Shown here in pieces: positions 37,451-48,387 of a stretch of DNA of 64,000 bases. Below the pieces are notes generated by a model. The model ran no database searches. It worked only from the letters and a program-made list of their open reading frames with translations, and had not been told where the DNA came from. A program made the translations under genes and the position numbers. The number at the start of each line of letters is the position of its first letter. Position 1 is the first letter of the stretch. The DNA is from Episyrphus balteatus (Eukaryota > Arthropoda > Insecta > Diptera > Syrphidae): contig NC_079136.1 in assembly GCF_945859705.1 (NCBI RefSeq), positions 119,663,028-119,727,027 of the forward strand. The letters run 5' to 3'.

Positions 37451-38810
37451 ATCTAATTTATAGCGCTCACTAAAGGAAAAGTCATGATCCAAATTTTGTT
37501 TAATTCTCTGCCAATTTAAACTAATTCCATGAAATGCAAAAAAGTGTCATTTTAGGCTTGTCAAATATGTAGATATAAATTGGATAAAATGCGGTCCTGA
37601 TGTCATTCAAACTCTAAATATACATCTTACGGCTCATTTTTTCTTTTTTGCTTTTGCTTGTTGAAAGCAACACAAAAAAAAAAGACTAGGTATATTCCAT
37701 TAAAAATGCCCAAACAAATTCAGCCTGAATTCCTGTTAAGAAAAAGAGTCCTTGCTTCGGCTATTGCCACTGCTCTAAAAGCACACACATATAAGTTCAT
37801 TTCTATTAAAAAAAAAAAAAACATATCCTGCCTCGTCATCGGCGTCATCATCATCATCATCATCATCATCTTTAATGGATGTTACCTACTCTATATAAAA
37901 TACACTTTTTTTTTTTTCAAGGAGTACCAGTTTGCTGCTCCCAGTTCAAGCACAATGAGAAGGCCGTAGGCAGGTTAATCGTAATATAGGCACAGTAAAA
38001 AAAAAAAAACACTTCCTTAAAACCATATGTTGGCCATTATCCCTGACCGAGAGCTTCAGCTTCGTCTGGCCGTCAAAACTGTATAAATTTCCCCGCTTTT
38101 TCAGGGTAATTAAAGTGAATATAAACGAGGTTATTCATATATACCTACCAACCAACTTGTAGATAGTGTACCTCTGCTGTTCTATTCATTTATGGGTGCA
38201 CTTTTAATTTAAATTGTGTATGTGTGTGTTTATGGACGACGACCGACAACGCAATGAACAAAAGGTAGCAGGTTTGGATACCTCTCTTTTGGTCTTTGCC
38301 TTTGTTCGAGGTTAAGCACGCCGCCGCTGCTGCTGTTTGGTTTGGTGTGTATACATTGCTCTTTGAAGATTTTGGCCAAAATTGAAAAAGGGCTCGCGTG
38401 TTTGTCTGCTCTTAATTTACTCAAACGCAGTTTACCTGATGTTTTTGATAAATTTTTTTCGTTGTTTTTTGGAGAGTGGGAGACGAAAAGGGGGATGGGA
38501 ATATCATGTTTTCTCATTCAAATTCTCAATGGGTGCTTTTGAGTTTATGATCACATGACAGCGGGATGCTATTCTGCCTTCATATCAAATGTGTAAAAGG
38601 TGCTTTAGAGAAACGAACTCTCTCCTAATTGTTTTTGACATTCGACAAGCCTGGTTGTGGGATTTGCTGGATTTAAATCAATTTTCTATCTCTTTTTTCT
38701 CATTTCATGGTTTAATTCGTTCAAAGCCTTAAAAATGGAATGTTATTCCCTACACTATAGAGTTTCGATTGATTTTCAGGTATTATGTTTTGCGTAATCG
38801 GATTACCTCA
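37451..38810. other. Apparently unique DNA downstream of the receptor gene
   Basis: A (ATC) tract at 37841-37870 and a GC-richer stretch at 38000-38560 with overlapping short frames on both strands (95 codons minus, 66 plus). Neither shows a domain, so I call no gene. Confidence 0.35.
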
Positions 38811-38864
38811 AAAAGAAGGTTTGTAGGTATGTATTTAAGAGGTTTTTGAAAATTTGAGCATATT

Positions 38865-39195
38865 TGTTCCCACATAACTTCTAAACTACTTATCATAACG
38901 TGTCAAATGAGATATCGTTAAAAGCGTCTTGCGTGTCTCCTGGTTATAGAATATGTGCATTTTTTATATCACGCCCTCTAGTGGCAAAATTTGTAAAATA
39001 CACAAGTCTAAGCTTTTGAATCTAGTACATATTTGTATTTAAATTATTTTATGTTTATAATTTGATATTTTAACTCTAAATAGTGTCAATTTATTAGATA
39101 CTCTTTATAGCCAATACCCATAAGACAAGCTAGGTGATTCTAATGATACCTTATTTGTGAAATTATGATAAGTACTTTAGAAGTTATAAGGGAAC
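38865..39195. repeat. Two half copies of the hairpin family, back to back
   Basis: 38865-38960 is a right arm (CACATAACTTCTAAACTACTTA, GAGATATCGTTAAAAGCGTC) followed by CGCCCTCTAGTGGC. 39110-39195 is a left arm (GATACCTTATTTGTGAAATTATGATAAGTACTTTAGAAGTTAT). They lie about 150 bp apart in the order right-left. This is just past the receptor gene's 3' end. Confidence 0.45.
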
Positions 39196-39299
39196 AAACA
39201 AACTCAAATTCTTAAAAATCGGTTGAACATGTTACTCAGTATCAATTTACACTATAGACGCTTTATCTTTAAAATAATTAGGTACACTTTACAAACAAA

Positions 39300-39305
39300 T
39301 TTATT
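39300..39305 (-). terminator. Polyadenylation signal of the receptor gene
   Basis: AATAAA on the minus strand (TTTATT on plus), about 76 bp beyond the receptor stop codon. This is the expected position for a fly mRNA 3' end. It supports exon 3 as the last exon. Confidence 0.6.
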
Positions 39306-39380
39306 GAGGTTATTTCATATTGGAAATAAATATGACTTTTTGTCATTAAGTACTTTCTTAGTTTTATAATCGATTTAAGT

Positions 39381-39460
39381 CTACTTCTCATAGTTTTTAC
39401 TAAAGCGACATCCTTCTAGCTCATCATTGACCCGGAACTCGACTGTAGTTTGGTATATTT
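39381..39460 (-). CDS. Receptor exon 3: cytoplasmic tail and stop
   Basis: The acceptor is a T-run ending TTTTTAG at 39461, only 69 bp after the exon 2 donor, which is a typical short fly intron. In the phase left by exon 2 the exon encodes 26 more residues, beginning EIYQTTVEF and ending KNYEK, then TAG at 39383-39381. Together with exon 2 it completes a tail of about 40 residues. I see tyrosines (YNV, IYQ, NYE) but no NPxY motif. An AATAAA signal lies about 76 bp downstream. Confidence 0.75.
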
Positions 39461-40391
39461 CTAAAAAAAAAAAACAGAATGATTTATAGCAATTTTTTTG
39501 GTTTAATAAAACACTTATTCAACACTTACCAACTTTGCCAACATTATAAATGATTCGTCTATATCTCTTTTGTGCCAAAAATGCCAAAAGAATTATAACT
39601 AACAATGCCAATATGACAATAATCCACATAGAATATAACAACTTCTTTCTGAAACTATCACGACTGCCAACAAACACAGGAATACATTCAAATCGATCAT
39701 TACCCGGCTTTGGTACGAATCCATCCAAACATTGACATTTATTAACTGCTACACAAGTACCATTTTGACAACTCTGTTTCCCATCAATCCCATGACATGT
39801 GGGCAAACATTCAAGTGCTGATGAAATATTTAAACTCGATATGTCACCTTCGAGACATTCACAATGTGTCGGAGCTACACATACACTATTAACACACTCT
39901 CGATCACATTGTGGAACACAGCCCGTGTCATTTTGATGAACATAGCCCTGATTGCATTCGCATATGTGATCTTGATTGCAAATGCCATTTTGACAGTTGT
40001 TTTCACACGGCATTATGCAGTCATTTTTCACTTCATCCAAAATCAATCCTTCTTTACATTGACAAATGCCATCATAACAAATGCCACCCCAACATCCATT
40101 TTGACAGTTCGAAGTGACATCTACTGTTGGAATGGAAATAGTGGAATTTTCTTCTTCTTCAGTTTGACAGATGCCATCAGTGCAATTGTATGTGAAATCC
40201 ATTGATGTGGAGAAGGTGAAATTTGTTTCATCAGATGAAATTGTAGATGAATGTTTTTGACAGAAGCCATTTATACAAGTTCCGTCAAAACATTCATTTT
40301 GACAGTTCATGGTGGATTCTGTTGTTGTTGTTGTTTGTGGTGTTGTTGTCGTTGTTGTTTTTGGTGTTGTTGTCGTTGTTGTTGTTTGTGG

Positions 40392-40422
<31 letters not shown>

Positions 40423-43400
40423 TGTGGTGTTGTTATTGTCGTTGTTGTTGTTGATGAACTATTCGTTGATGTTGTTAACAAATTCTGACAATTACTTCCT
40501 TCGGCACAATCAACAGGTCCAAAAGATAGTGGAATTGGTTCACAACCCCCAGTTTTGGGATTCTCTTGAAAACCTGGATTACATTTGCGAGTGTAATCTA
40601 AATAACAATCGCTGTTTGTACAGTTTTCATGACACAAATGGTCGCATGCATCATCGATAAAAGCATACTTTGGTCTACATTGGAAGCAACTTGATTCAAG
40701 AGTTTGATCACTAAAGGTAGATACGCATATTGAACACCTGTGAATAAAACAAAAAAAAAAAACAATGTAAACAATTAAGGCTCCGTGAGCACTGAAGTAG
40801 TTTTGGTAAATTTTTTCTGAAAAATTAAATTATTCTCTATTAGCTCTCTCAGCTTTTTTAATAAAAAAAAAAAAATAATTTCTGAATCGTTAGGTCCCAG
40901 CTAACAATTTCGGTTCTATTAAGTATGCAAAAAAGTTTCAGTATCATCTGTAAAGTCTTTAAAAGCTAAATTTGGGACTAAATGTAATAACATATTCATC
41001 CTCCATACGCTTCCCACAGATAGAATGGGAATAATGGAAGCCTTCTTTAAGTTTCTGGTAGAACAGAATTGTTGACTAAGTCTTTCTTCTTCGTGCAATT
41101 TAAGCACTATATCAATTAGAGCCACTTTTAAATCAACGTGAATTTCAGTGGTTGCGGTCAAAATTCTGTATTTGCTAAAATTGATATTCCAAAATCTTGC
41201 ATTTCTTAATTCTATATTTTAAAATTTTGAAAATTCAAAATTCTATAGTTTTATAAATACGAAATCCTGGATTTAAAAGTTCTGTATTCCAAAATTCTGT
41301 AAATGATACACGGAAAAAAAGTGTCACCTTAAAATAAGATGATGCGCACATTAAATTTCACCACCTTAAAATAAGGTGATATCCGCTTAAAATAAGGTGA
41401 TTCCACTTAAACTCAGTTAAATTTAATGTGAACTTCATCTTAATGTTAATCTTCTTCTTAAAAAAACCGACCAACAATAAAAATTGAATCTTATAGTCAC
41501 ACTTTAGCTTTACTTGCAGTTTATCATACTCATTTCCAACAGTGATATAGCACAATGGTAAGGCACCCCAACAACAACAGCTTCTGTAAATTGAAATCTC
41601 GCAGGTTCTACTTTTTTTACAGCTTGTATTGAGCTTGCTTCAGAATTTAACTGCTTATAGAAGTTCGGACTTGTTTAACAACTTCTAATAAGTTGTTTAA
41701 ATACTATTAAAGAAACTTAAACGAAGAAAGCTTGTTTTTCTTATAAGCCTGTTTAATAAATGTATAGCAGCTTTACAGAAATTACCAAATTTTGTATTTG
41801 ATTTTTGGTTTTGATATTAAATAATCTAGCTCGGACACTTTTTGGTTTTGACATTAAATAATTTAGCTCCGACATATTTTTGCTATTTTAACTGATTAAG
41901 TTTTTGATTTCATTAATGAATATACTAGGATGGCCGAGTGGGTAGAGTGGTGGACTATCACCAAGCAGATACGAAGTTCGATTCCTTTTTATATACTTTT
42001 AAAATTATTATTAATATTTATACTTAAAACGAATGGAATGTTATACCTACATCATATCAGATCAAAAGATAAAATTCATGATTTAAAACCAGTTAAAAAA
42101 GAATTATTTTTTGTTTTTGTAGTTGTTTTTTTTTTTTTTTAAATTTCGATAAGACATGTATTAAAGAGCTATACAAGCTCTTCCGAAGCTATCTGTCAAA
42201 TCTCAAAGCTTCGGTAGAGCTGCGGTAAAGCTTCGTTTAAGATCCTTATAGAAGGCCAAACTTGTATAAAGTTCTCCTTTTTCCATGCCCAACAACCTTA
42301 CTAAAGTTTAAAAGAAGCTGAAATATAGCTTTTGTAATACCTTAACCGAAGCTGAAATGTTAGTTGGGACTGGCCTAGTAACCCAACAGTTGTAGGTTCA
42401 ATCCCGGGTGGCTGCCAGTTTTTGTTTTTTTTTTTTTTAATTTGCGTATTGAAGAAATTAATGTGACTTGTAACCTCAATTTAAGGTGGAAGTCATCTTA
42501 GCAAAAAACCATGCAGAAATCCTCTTAAATTAAGGTGCGATCCGCTTAATTCTATGTGGTCTGTTTTCTCCGTGTAAAGGAAAAATATTTTTGTTTCATT
42601 TATCATTAACAAAATTTTGAATTTAAAGAAAAAATTATGTTAAAACAGAATTTCTTCGTCAGGTGCAGAATTTAGGTCAAACAGAATTTTGGAATATAGA
42701 ATAACATCCCGTTCCTGAATTTTAAGTTTTCATATCCACAGAGAAAAATAGACCACATAAAATAGAACAAAAACAATAAGATTTCTCTATGGTTTTCATC
42801 CAAGAAGGAAACCTTATTAAAACAATCGGGTTTTCCTTATTGTTATAAAATCTGCAAAAAAATAAAAAAAACGATGACCAGGCTGGGAATCGAACTGGAG
42901 ACTTCAAATCATTAGTCGCCCACCTTACCACCTGAACCAACCTGCCATGAAAATATTGATCGCGATTTTTGTTCTAGTGCTAAGTTGCAAAAAAAATCAA
43001 CTTTTCAGTCAAATTTTAATAAGATTTTCTCTATAAAAATAATAAGAAATCTCCTTAAAAAAACCTTATTAATCGTTGATTTTAATAAGATTTCCTTATG
43101 AAATGTATGGACGGTAAAACAATATGGCAATCTGTTAGTTTTTAGCGGGTCATATTTTTCTCTGTGTCGTTGGCCTGAGAATTATAAGGCTGTATGTTAA
43201 GAGACTCTTCTTAAAAACATACAACCCTTAACCATATAATTTTTAGCTATCGATATGTTTCCGAAAAAATTGATCTGCTCAGCTATTATTTGTTGATAAT
43301 GAAAAAGAGCGCGCATTTTTTTATTATCAAAATTATTTTTCTGTAATCATTTTCGAATACTTACAGAATTTTTAAATCTAGAACTTTAAATTAACAGAAT

Positions 43401-44228
43401 TTTGAAATACAAAAATTTAAAGCACCTACAGAATTTTTTGAGAAAAACTAAAAACGCAGTTTTGTTAGAATCAATAAGTCTATTACGTATACCAAATTTA
43501 ATCAAAATCGTTAGAGTTGTTTTCGAGAAAATTGCAATACCTCGAAAACGTTATATGGGAGATATGCGTAAAAAAGAAGATATTAAAAAAATAAAAAAAA
43601 CGGGTCTAGGGAATAACGTAAAAAGCATCTGTACCAAGTTTCAAGCAAATCCATCCATCCGTTTAGGCCCTAGCTCGATGTACAGATGGACGCACAGACG
43701 CACAGACCGACGGACGGCATGACGAAAACTACTTTTTTGATCTTCTCCATCATCGTAATGTTGGTTTTGATTAAAACCTCAATTTTTTTTTTCTACACGA
43801 AACCAATACTTTCCCTATAGAGCAAGTAAAAAATGGTAATGGATATAAATAATATAAAAAATATTTTTTTTTAAATTCAATAGAATCTTGAATTTAGTCT
43901 TTTTTTTTAAATAGTGTTAACTTAATTTGCTATAAAAACCGAACTAATTAAAAAAAAAAATCTCACATCACTTCTTTTACCTTTTATCATCCGTTTCTAA
44001 ACTATTATCTTCACATCCGCAAACATTTGGTTTTAAACAAACTTGTGATTTCGGACAACCACCTTCACAAATTGGTATACATTCATTGTCAATTACACGA
44101 TAACCTTCACAACAATTTAATTCGCAAACAGCTGATTTGTAACAATTTGTTTCTTTAGACAAATAATGTCCAATACCGAACGAAAGTGTAAGTAAAATTA
44201 AGTACAAGCTAATTAATATACAATTCAT
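39381..44228 (-). CDS. Nimrod-type EGF-repeat membrane receptor (three exons)
   Basis: The coding parts 44228-43981, 40737-39530 and 39460-39381 join in frame into 511 residues (1536 nt including TAG). Visible in order: signal peptide (1-20), CCEGY motif (39-43), a Cys-rich NIM-like repeat to about 72, a second Cys-rich block (84-155), a Thr/Ser/Pro-rich mucin-like stretch (about 170-225), four EGF-like repeats (about 294-434), a transmembrane helix (about 449-471) and a basic 40-residue cytoplasmic tail with three tyrosines. Signal peptide, CCxGY motif and CxxxCxxGxCxxxxxCxCxxGY repeats are the hallmark of the Nimrod/Draper family of haemocyte receptors that bind bacteria or apoptotic cells. 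That ligand role is inferred from the family. Intron 1 (3243 bp, phase 2) is full of transposon relics; intron 2 is 69 bp (phase 1). The Thr-rich insert is unusual for the family. I cannot assign it to a particular Nim gene. Confidence 0.85.
39530..40737 (-). CDS. Receptor exon 2: EGF repeats, Thr-rich stretch, TM helix
   Basis: The acceptor TTATTCACAG precedes 40737 and the donor GTAAGT follows 39530. The exon encodes residues 84-485. A Cys-rich block comes first, then a run of Thr codons (ACA/ACG with CCA CAA or CCA AAA interruptions, about 40318-40460), then EGF-like repeats with the spacing CxxxCxxGxCxxxxxCxC, several N-glycosylation sequons (NCT, NSS, NST, NIS, NGT), and a hydrophobic helix starting YSMWII and ending FLA, followed by QKRYRR. 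The basic residues after the helix put the C-terminus inside the cell. The frame reads through the donor to a stop 11 bp later, so splicing to exon 3 changes only the tail. Confidence 0.85.
40318..40460. repeat. Coding (ACA/ACG) microsatellite in receptor exon 2
   Basis: On the plus strand GTTGTTGTC-type triplets repeat for about 140 bp, with GTGGTGTT interruptions. On the coding strand they give Thr runs broken by PQ or PK. Such tracts vary easily in length. Confidence 0.8.
41309..42574. mobile_element. TIR element with tRNA-like segments, in receptor intron 1
   Basis: The ends are CACGGAAAAAAAGTG and, on the other strand, CACGGAGAAAACAGACC. Subterminal repeats CACCTTAAAATAAG and TCCGCTTAA occur at both ends. 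Inside are three tRNA-like stretches: near 41540-41620, 41927-41990 (A box TGGCCGAGTGGG, B box AGTTCGATTCC) and 42371-42420 (B box GGTTCAATCCC). No protein frame. The superfamily and target duplication are unclear. The middle (41625-42365) holds AAGCTTCGGTA-like repeats that may be a further nested unit. Confidence 0.5.
42737..43166. mobile_element. Second TIR element with a tRNA-like segment
   Basis: It is 430 bp. The ends are CACAGAGAAAAATAGACC and, inverted, CACAGAGAAAAATATGACC. AATAAGATTT-like repeats lie at both ends. On the minus strand, 42947-42874 has a tRNA-like order of boxes: TTGGTTCAGGTGGTAAGG as A box and AGTTCGATTCC as B box. The end sequence AGACCACATA is shared with the right end of the 41309-42574 element, so they are related. 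Confidence 0.5.
43430..43827 (+). repeat. ACTTGCTCT repeat, right-half copy in receptor intron 1
   Basis: It is nearly identical to 9260-9653, from TTTTTTGAGAAAAACTAAAAACG to CTATAGAGCAAGTAAAAAA. The left half is missing. Few differences are seen (for example GAGTTG for GAGCCG), so this pair is younger than most other repeats here. Confidence 0.7.
43981..44228 (-). CDS. Receptor exon 1: signal peptide and CCxGY motif
   Basis: It begins with ATG at 44228 and encodes 82 codons plus two bases. Residues 1-20 are a hydrophobic signal peptide. A CCEGY motif then starts a Nimrod-type cysteine repeat (C50, C54, C58, C64, C70, C72). The reading frame runs only four bases past the donor (AAAAG|GTAAAAG) before TAA, so splicing is needed. 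The two leftover bases AG plus the G opening exon 2 give an Arg codon, which confirms the junction. A T-rich tract ending in TTTTTTTAG lies 27 bp upstream of the ATG, so a 5' UTR intron is possible. Confidence 0.85.
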
Positions 44229-46020
44229 GTTGTCACATTAAAATATTTAAGCAAACTAAAAAAAGTAAAAATAAATCAAATCACCCATACCATACGCGCC
44301 ATAATAATATGATGTGTGATATTGTTGAGCAAAATGATCATAAAACAAAATTCTGAGAAAAATAGGGTGTGTTTGCGTTGTTGTGTTTGGTTTTTTGAAA
44401 ATATATTTGATAGCTTTTGTATGAAATTGAAAAAGTATTTATTTTTTTTTTATGCCAATGAGTTTTTTAAGTGTGTTTTAAACCATTCAATGAATTACAA
44501 ATGTTAACAAAAAGAAACAAAATAAATTGTACAAAAAATATTATAGGGTATAAGTACAAGAAATTTCATTTCAGTACATATTCTCTTTATTTGTTTTATG
44601 TTGTACGCTCAAAGAAGGCAAGTTATTCTGCATATTCCTAGTGATAAACGTTTAATTCGAAATTATCAACAAATGGAATGATGAATCCAATGTCGGTCTT
44701 ATCGTAAAAATGGTAAAGTCATGAATGAATGGAATAACCATAAAACGGTGGCTTGACTGTTTTTTTTTTTTTTGGTTCTTTTCTTATCTTTAATTTTATA
44801 GGTTTTTTTTCAACTTTTTTATGTGGTGGAAGTTAATTTTAAATTCTGCAGACCGATTTCCTTACTTTGACACAGAAAAAGAACGAAGTGGCAGTTATTT
44901 TGGCTACCGGAAAAGGTCATATAAATATTACACTCTTGGAGATAAATTATTGTACCATTTAACCATGAGTCAAACAGATTTTTGAATTACTCATTATAAT
45001 AAGTTAATGCAAATCAAGTATATGAAAAAAACACTTTATTTTATCCGATTTTCGAAAAAAAAACTATTCATCTCACCGACCAAAAAAAAAAAATATGACG
45101 TGATGAATATTACATTAATGTTTCTATTTTAAAAATCTGACCAGTTTTTTTTTTTTTATTACGATAACAAAAAATTCTGATTGAATTATTCACACCTCTT
45201 TCCTGGACCATATGGTCTCCAGAGTCGTCCAGATATACCTACTTTGTGTTCGTTGTTGAAATATATGTTCTTTTTATACACAATTGATGTTATTCCAAAA
45301 TAAATCATCAAATTATATTTTAAGCTGTTATACAAAAATTTGTGAATTTGTTTGAAGATTTTTGGCAGTTTGTTTAAAATAAATTTTTGTGTTGGAGTAG
45401 AACAAAAGATATAGTTTTGAAATTGATGAAAAAAAAAAAATATTAATTGGTTGCAACATGTCAAACTTTATAGACATGACACAATTGAAAGTTTATATTT
45501 GAATAACTTTCAAGTTCAAAAAATAAAAAAAAACTTTATGGAAAGTAAACCAAAACTTAAAATAACAGTCAGATAATATAGTATAGTGATACAAAATGCG
45601 AAAAAATAGGTATGTATTTGTCAGGATTTAAAAATTTGCTCAAAAATGGCTTCTACGATATTTACTTAAATGTTTGTGTTACTGTTGCAACAAAGAACTA
45701 AAGGTCTTTTTGAAACCGTTTTTAACGGTATCTGCGATTAAGGTTGCTTTCATTTCTGACTCTGTTGCAAAAGATTTAATCCATTTAAAAGAAAATTAAA
45801 ATTTTGCAAAATTTTCAAAACATACATTTTTCTACTTTTGCAAAATATGTAGGTATTTTAATATGTTTTTATTTTGAAAAATCTATTTTTTAAAAATAAG
45901 AGAAACAATTTTTTTCGTGCAAGGAAATACAAAAAGTAGCTTTTTTTCAAATCTGATAGTTTTCGCAACGCCTCTTGGTAAAATCCGCCATGTTGAAAAA
46001 CACAAATCGGGTTTTATCTT
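44229..46020. other. Upstream region of the receptor gene
   Basis: This would hold the promoter and 5' UTR of the minus-strand receptor. A T-tract ending TTTTTTTAG lies close to the ATG. No clear TATA box or known factor site is recognised. 45480-46020 is plain AT-rich DNA. Confidence 0.35.
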
Positions 46021-46028
46021 TAAAACTA

Positions 46029-46984
46029 CACTGGTCAACAAGGTTTTTGCCACAACAACCAAAATATACTTTTCTAGTAGTTTTTGATGTGCTGAACTCG
46101 AATCTGAAGTCAGAAAATTGTTATTGGCCTCCGTTTTTTAAATATTACCGTTAGAAAATGTCAAAAAACGTCATTTTGGCTGCTTTCGAGGTTATGTTTT
46201 GATGTGGGGTAATACATTATGAATAAATTTGTAACGGTGGCTATAAGAACTGATTTTATTCTTTCCAAAAATTTTTAAATCTTTCCGATATCTCTTCTAC
46301 TGCCCGAGATATTTAAAATTTAAATAGCGGTCTTTGAATCAGAAACAACACTGGCCAACCAAATTAAACTTTTTTTGCCACAAGAACCAAAATATACTTT
46401 TCTGAAGGTTTTTGGGTTGCTGAGCTCGAATCCGCAATCAGAAAAATTTTATTAGCCTTAGTTGTTGAAATATTACCGTTATTAAATGCAAAATAAAGGT
46501 TTTTTTTTTATAACGGTTATATTTCAAGAACTGAGGCTAACAGAATTTTTTTGATTGCGGATTCGAGCTCAGCAACCCAAAAACCTTCAGAAAAGTATAT
46601 TTTGGTTCTTGTGGCAAAAATTCTGTGACCAGTGTCTTAATCTTTAAATTAAGTTTAGTTTCTCTTTGGCTTATTAACTGAAACTTAAGATATCTCGAGC
46701 AATAAAAGAGATATCAGGAAAATTTAAACAGTTTTTGAAAGTAGAATATCAGTTCTTATAACAACCGTTACAAATTTGTTTATAATGAATTACCCTACAT
46801 AAAAACAGAACCTCGAAAACAGCCAAAATGACGTTTTTTAGCATTTTATAACGGTAATATTTCAAAAACGGAGGCCAATCAAATTTTTCTGACTTCAGAT
46901 TCGGATTCAGCACCCCACAAAATACTAGAAAAGTATATTTTGGTTCTTGTGGCAAAAAAAAAGTCAAATTTTGTTGACCAGTGC
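46029..46984. mobile_element. CACTGG-ended MITE with a smaller relative nested inside
   Basis: Outer ends are CACTGGTCAACAAG and TTGTTGACCAGTG with the 3-bp duplication CTA (46026-46028, 46985-46987). The arms carry AACCAAAATATACTTTTCTAG and GAATCTGAAGTCAGAAAA in opposite orientations. Inside, 46349-46634 is another, shorter palindromic unit starting CACTGGCCAACC and ending GACCAGTG. It has a near-perfect inner dyad around 46510 but no clear target duplication of its own. Confidence 0.7.
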
Positions 46985-47301
46985 TATTAGTTAAAACAAA
47001 AAAAAGTTGTTAGATCAAAAATGTATTTTTAAATACAGCTCTTTTGTTAAAAAAATAATTTGTAAACATTAAAAATTTAATAATGATTTGTTTAACCGGC
47101 ATTTTTACAAATAGCACTTTATTAAGTATTATTATTTTTCTTTCAATATATTTAATTATTTAATTTTAAGTCAAAAATCTAATATGTTTGTACAATGGAC
47201 TTCATTATGGAAATGCAGAAGTGTCTCTGAGTTTCGTGGAAAACCAAAATTAACTAAAAATATAGTCCTTTTCTTCCTTAAAAAACACATTTTTGTAAAA
47301 T

Positions 47302-47336
<35 letters not shown>

Positions 47337-47503
47337 TGAATATGTAATTCATTTAAGAATAAACTACATCAAAATACAAAATTAAAAAATTAGAAAGACT
47401 GAAAAATGAGTACAAAAAAAGTGTGAAAATCAAATTAATATTAATGTGACAGTTGAAAATTTAAATTATTTGAAAACTTGAAATCTTTTTTGTAATTTGT
47501 TCA

Positions 47504-48060
47504 CTAGTGGGTCGTACGTACTTGCTCTTAAGGTTAAAGTTACTTAGAATGTCGAAGTTATCATTATTCTTATAAGAAATGTAAAATAAGTTGGTTTAAG
47601 TTTTTTTTTTTTTAATTTCCAAATGAAGTCTTCCATTCTTATATAACAAGAATTTTTGATCTTTTTTTGAAAATTGTTGGAGCCGTGTTGTTTAAAAAAG
47701 TATTATTTTGTGTTCTAAAATGTTCACATATTTTCAAAAAAAATGTTTTGTATGCCATTTTGAGGAAATTATTTTTCCACATATTCAAACAAAATTTCAA
47801 GTATAAATTCATTAATCCGTTTAGAAAAAATTGATTTTTCAAAAAATAATTTTGAAACGTTTTTTAAAAAATCCAAAACTGAATTTATCTTAAATTTATC
47901 TTGATTTTTAAATTAAGGCTACTAAAACGCTTTGCACAAAAATTTTTGTTTAAATCAATTCCATAATATGAAGAAGCTAGAAATCAAGAAAACGATTCTA
48001 TGGCAGGTTCTGATAATAACGGTTCAAAAATTATGTTTTCTAAATCAAAAGTAGTACCTT
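47504..48060 (+). repeat. ACTTGCTCT repeat, left-half copy
   Basis: It begins GTGGGTCGTACGTACTTGCTC, AAGGTTAAAGTTACTTAG. It continues with TTGTTGGAGCCGTG, TATGCCATTTTGAGG and TATGGCAGGTTCTGATAATAACGG, then fades before the CAGACAGA tail. Confidence 0.5.
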
Positions 48061-48387
48061 ATACATCATATACCACAGAACACATGTAGGTATTTGAAGA
48101 CAAAGAAAAATGCAATTTTGACAAAATAAATTTTCATTATTTCTAACAAATCAACAAAAAATCTTGTAATACGTAACATTTTTTAATGGATGAACAAAAT
48201 CCAAATTTTTTTTTTTTTTTGAGACTTAAATGTGTAAAATTTGTATTGTGAATATTTCATTAACGGTTTATATCAAGAACTGGAGTTGGAGCTCTAAGAA
48301 GCAGAAAGATTCATAGATATTGTATGAGGACTGACTTTTTTGAACAGAAGAGCATCGTCAAAATTTTTGCAAAAATTCTCTCAATAA

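Noticed and set aside
39550..40660. Plus-strand frames (113 and 137 codons) opposite receptor exon 2.
   Set aside because: They are shadows of the Cys-rich and Thr-rich coding sequence on the minus strand.
41927..41990. Possible genuine tRNA gene.
   Set aside because: A and B boxes are present, but acceptor and anticodon stems do not pair properly, and it sits inside a TIR element.
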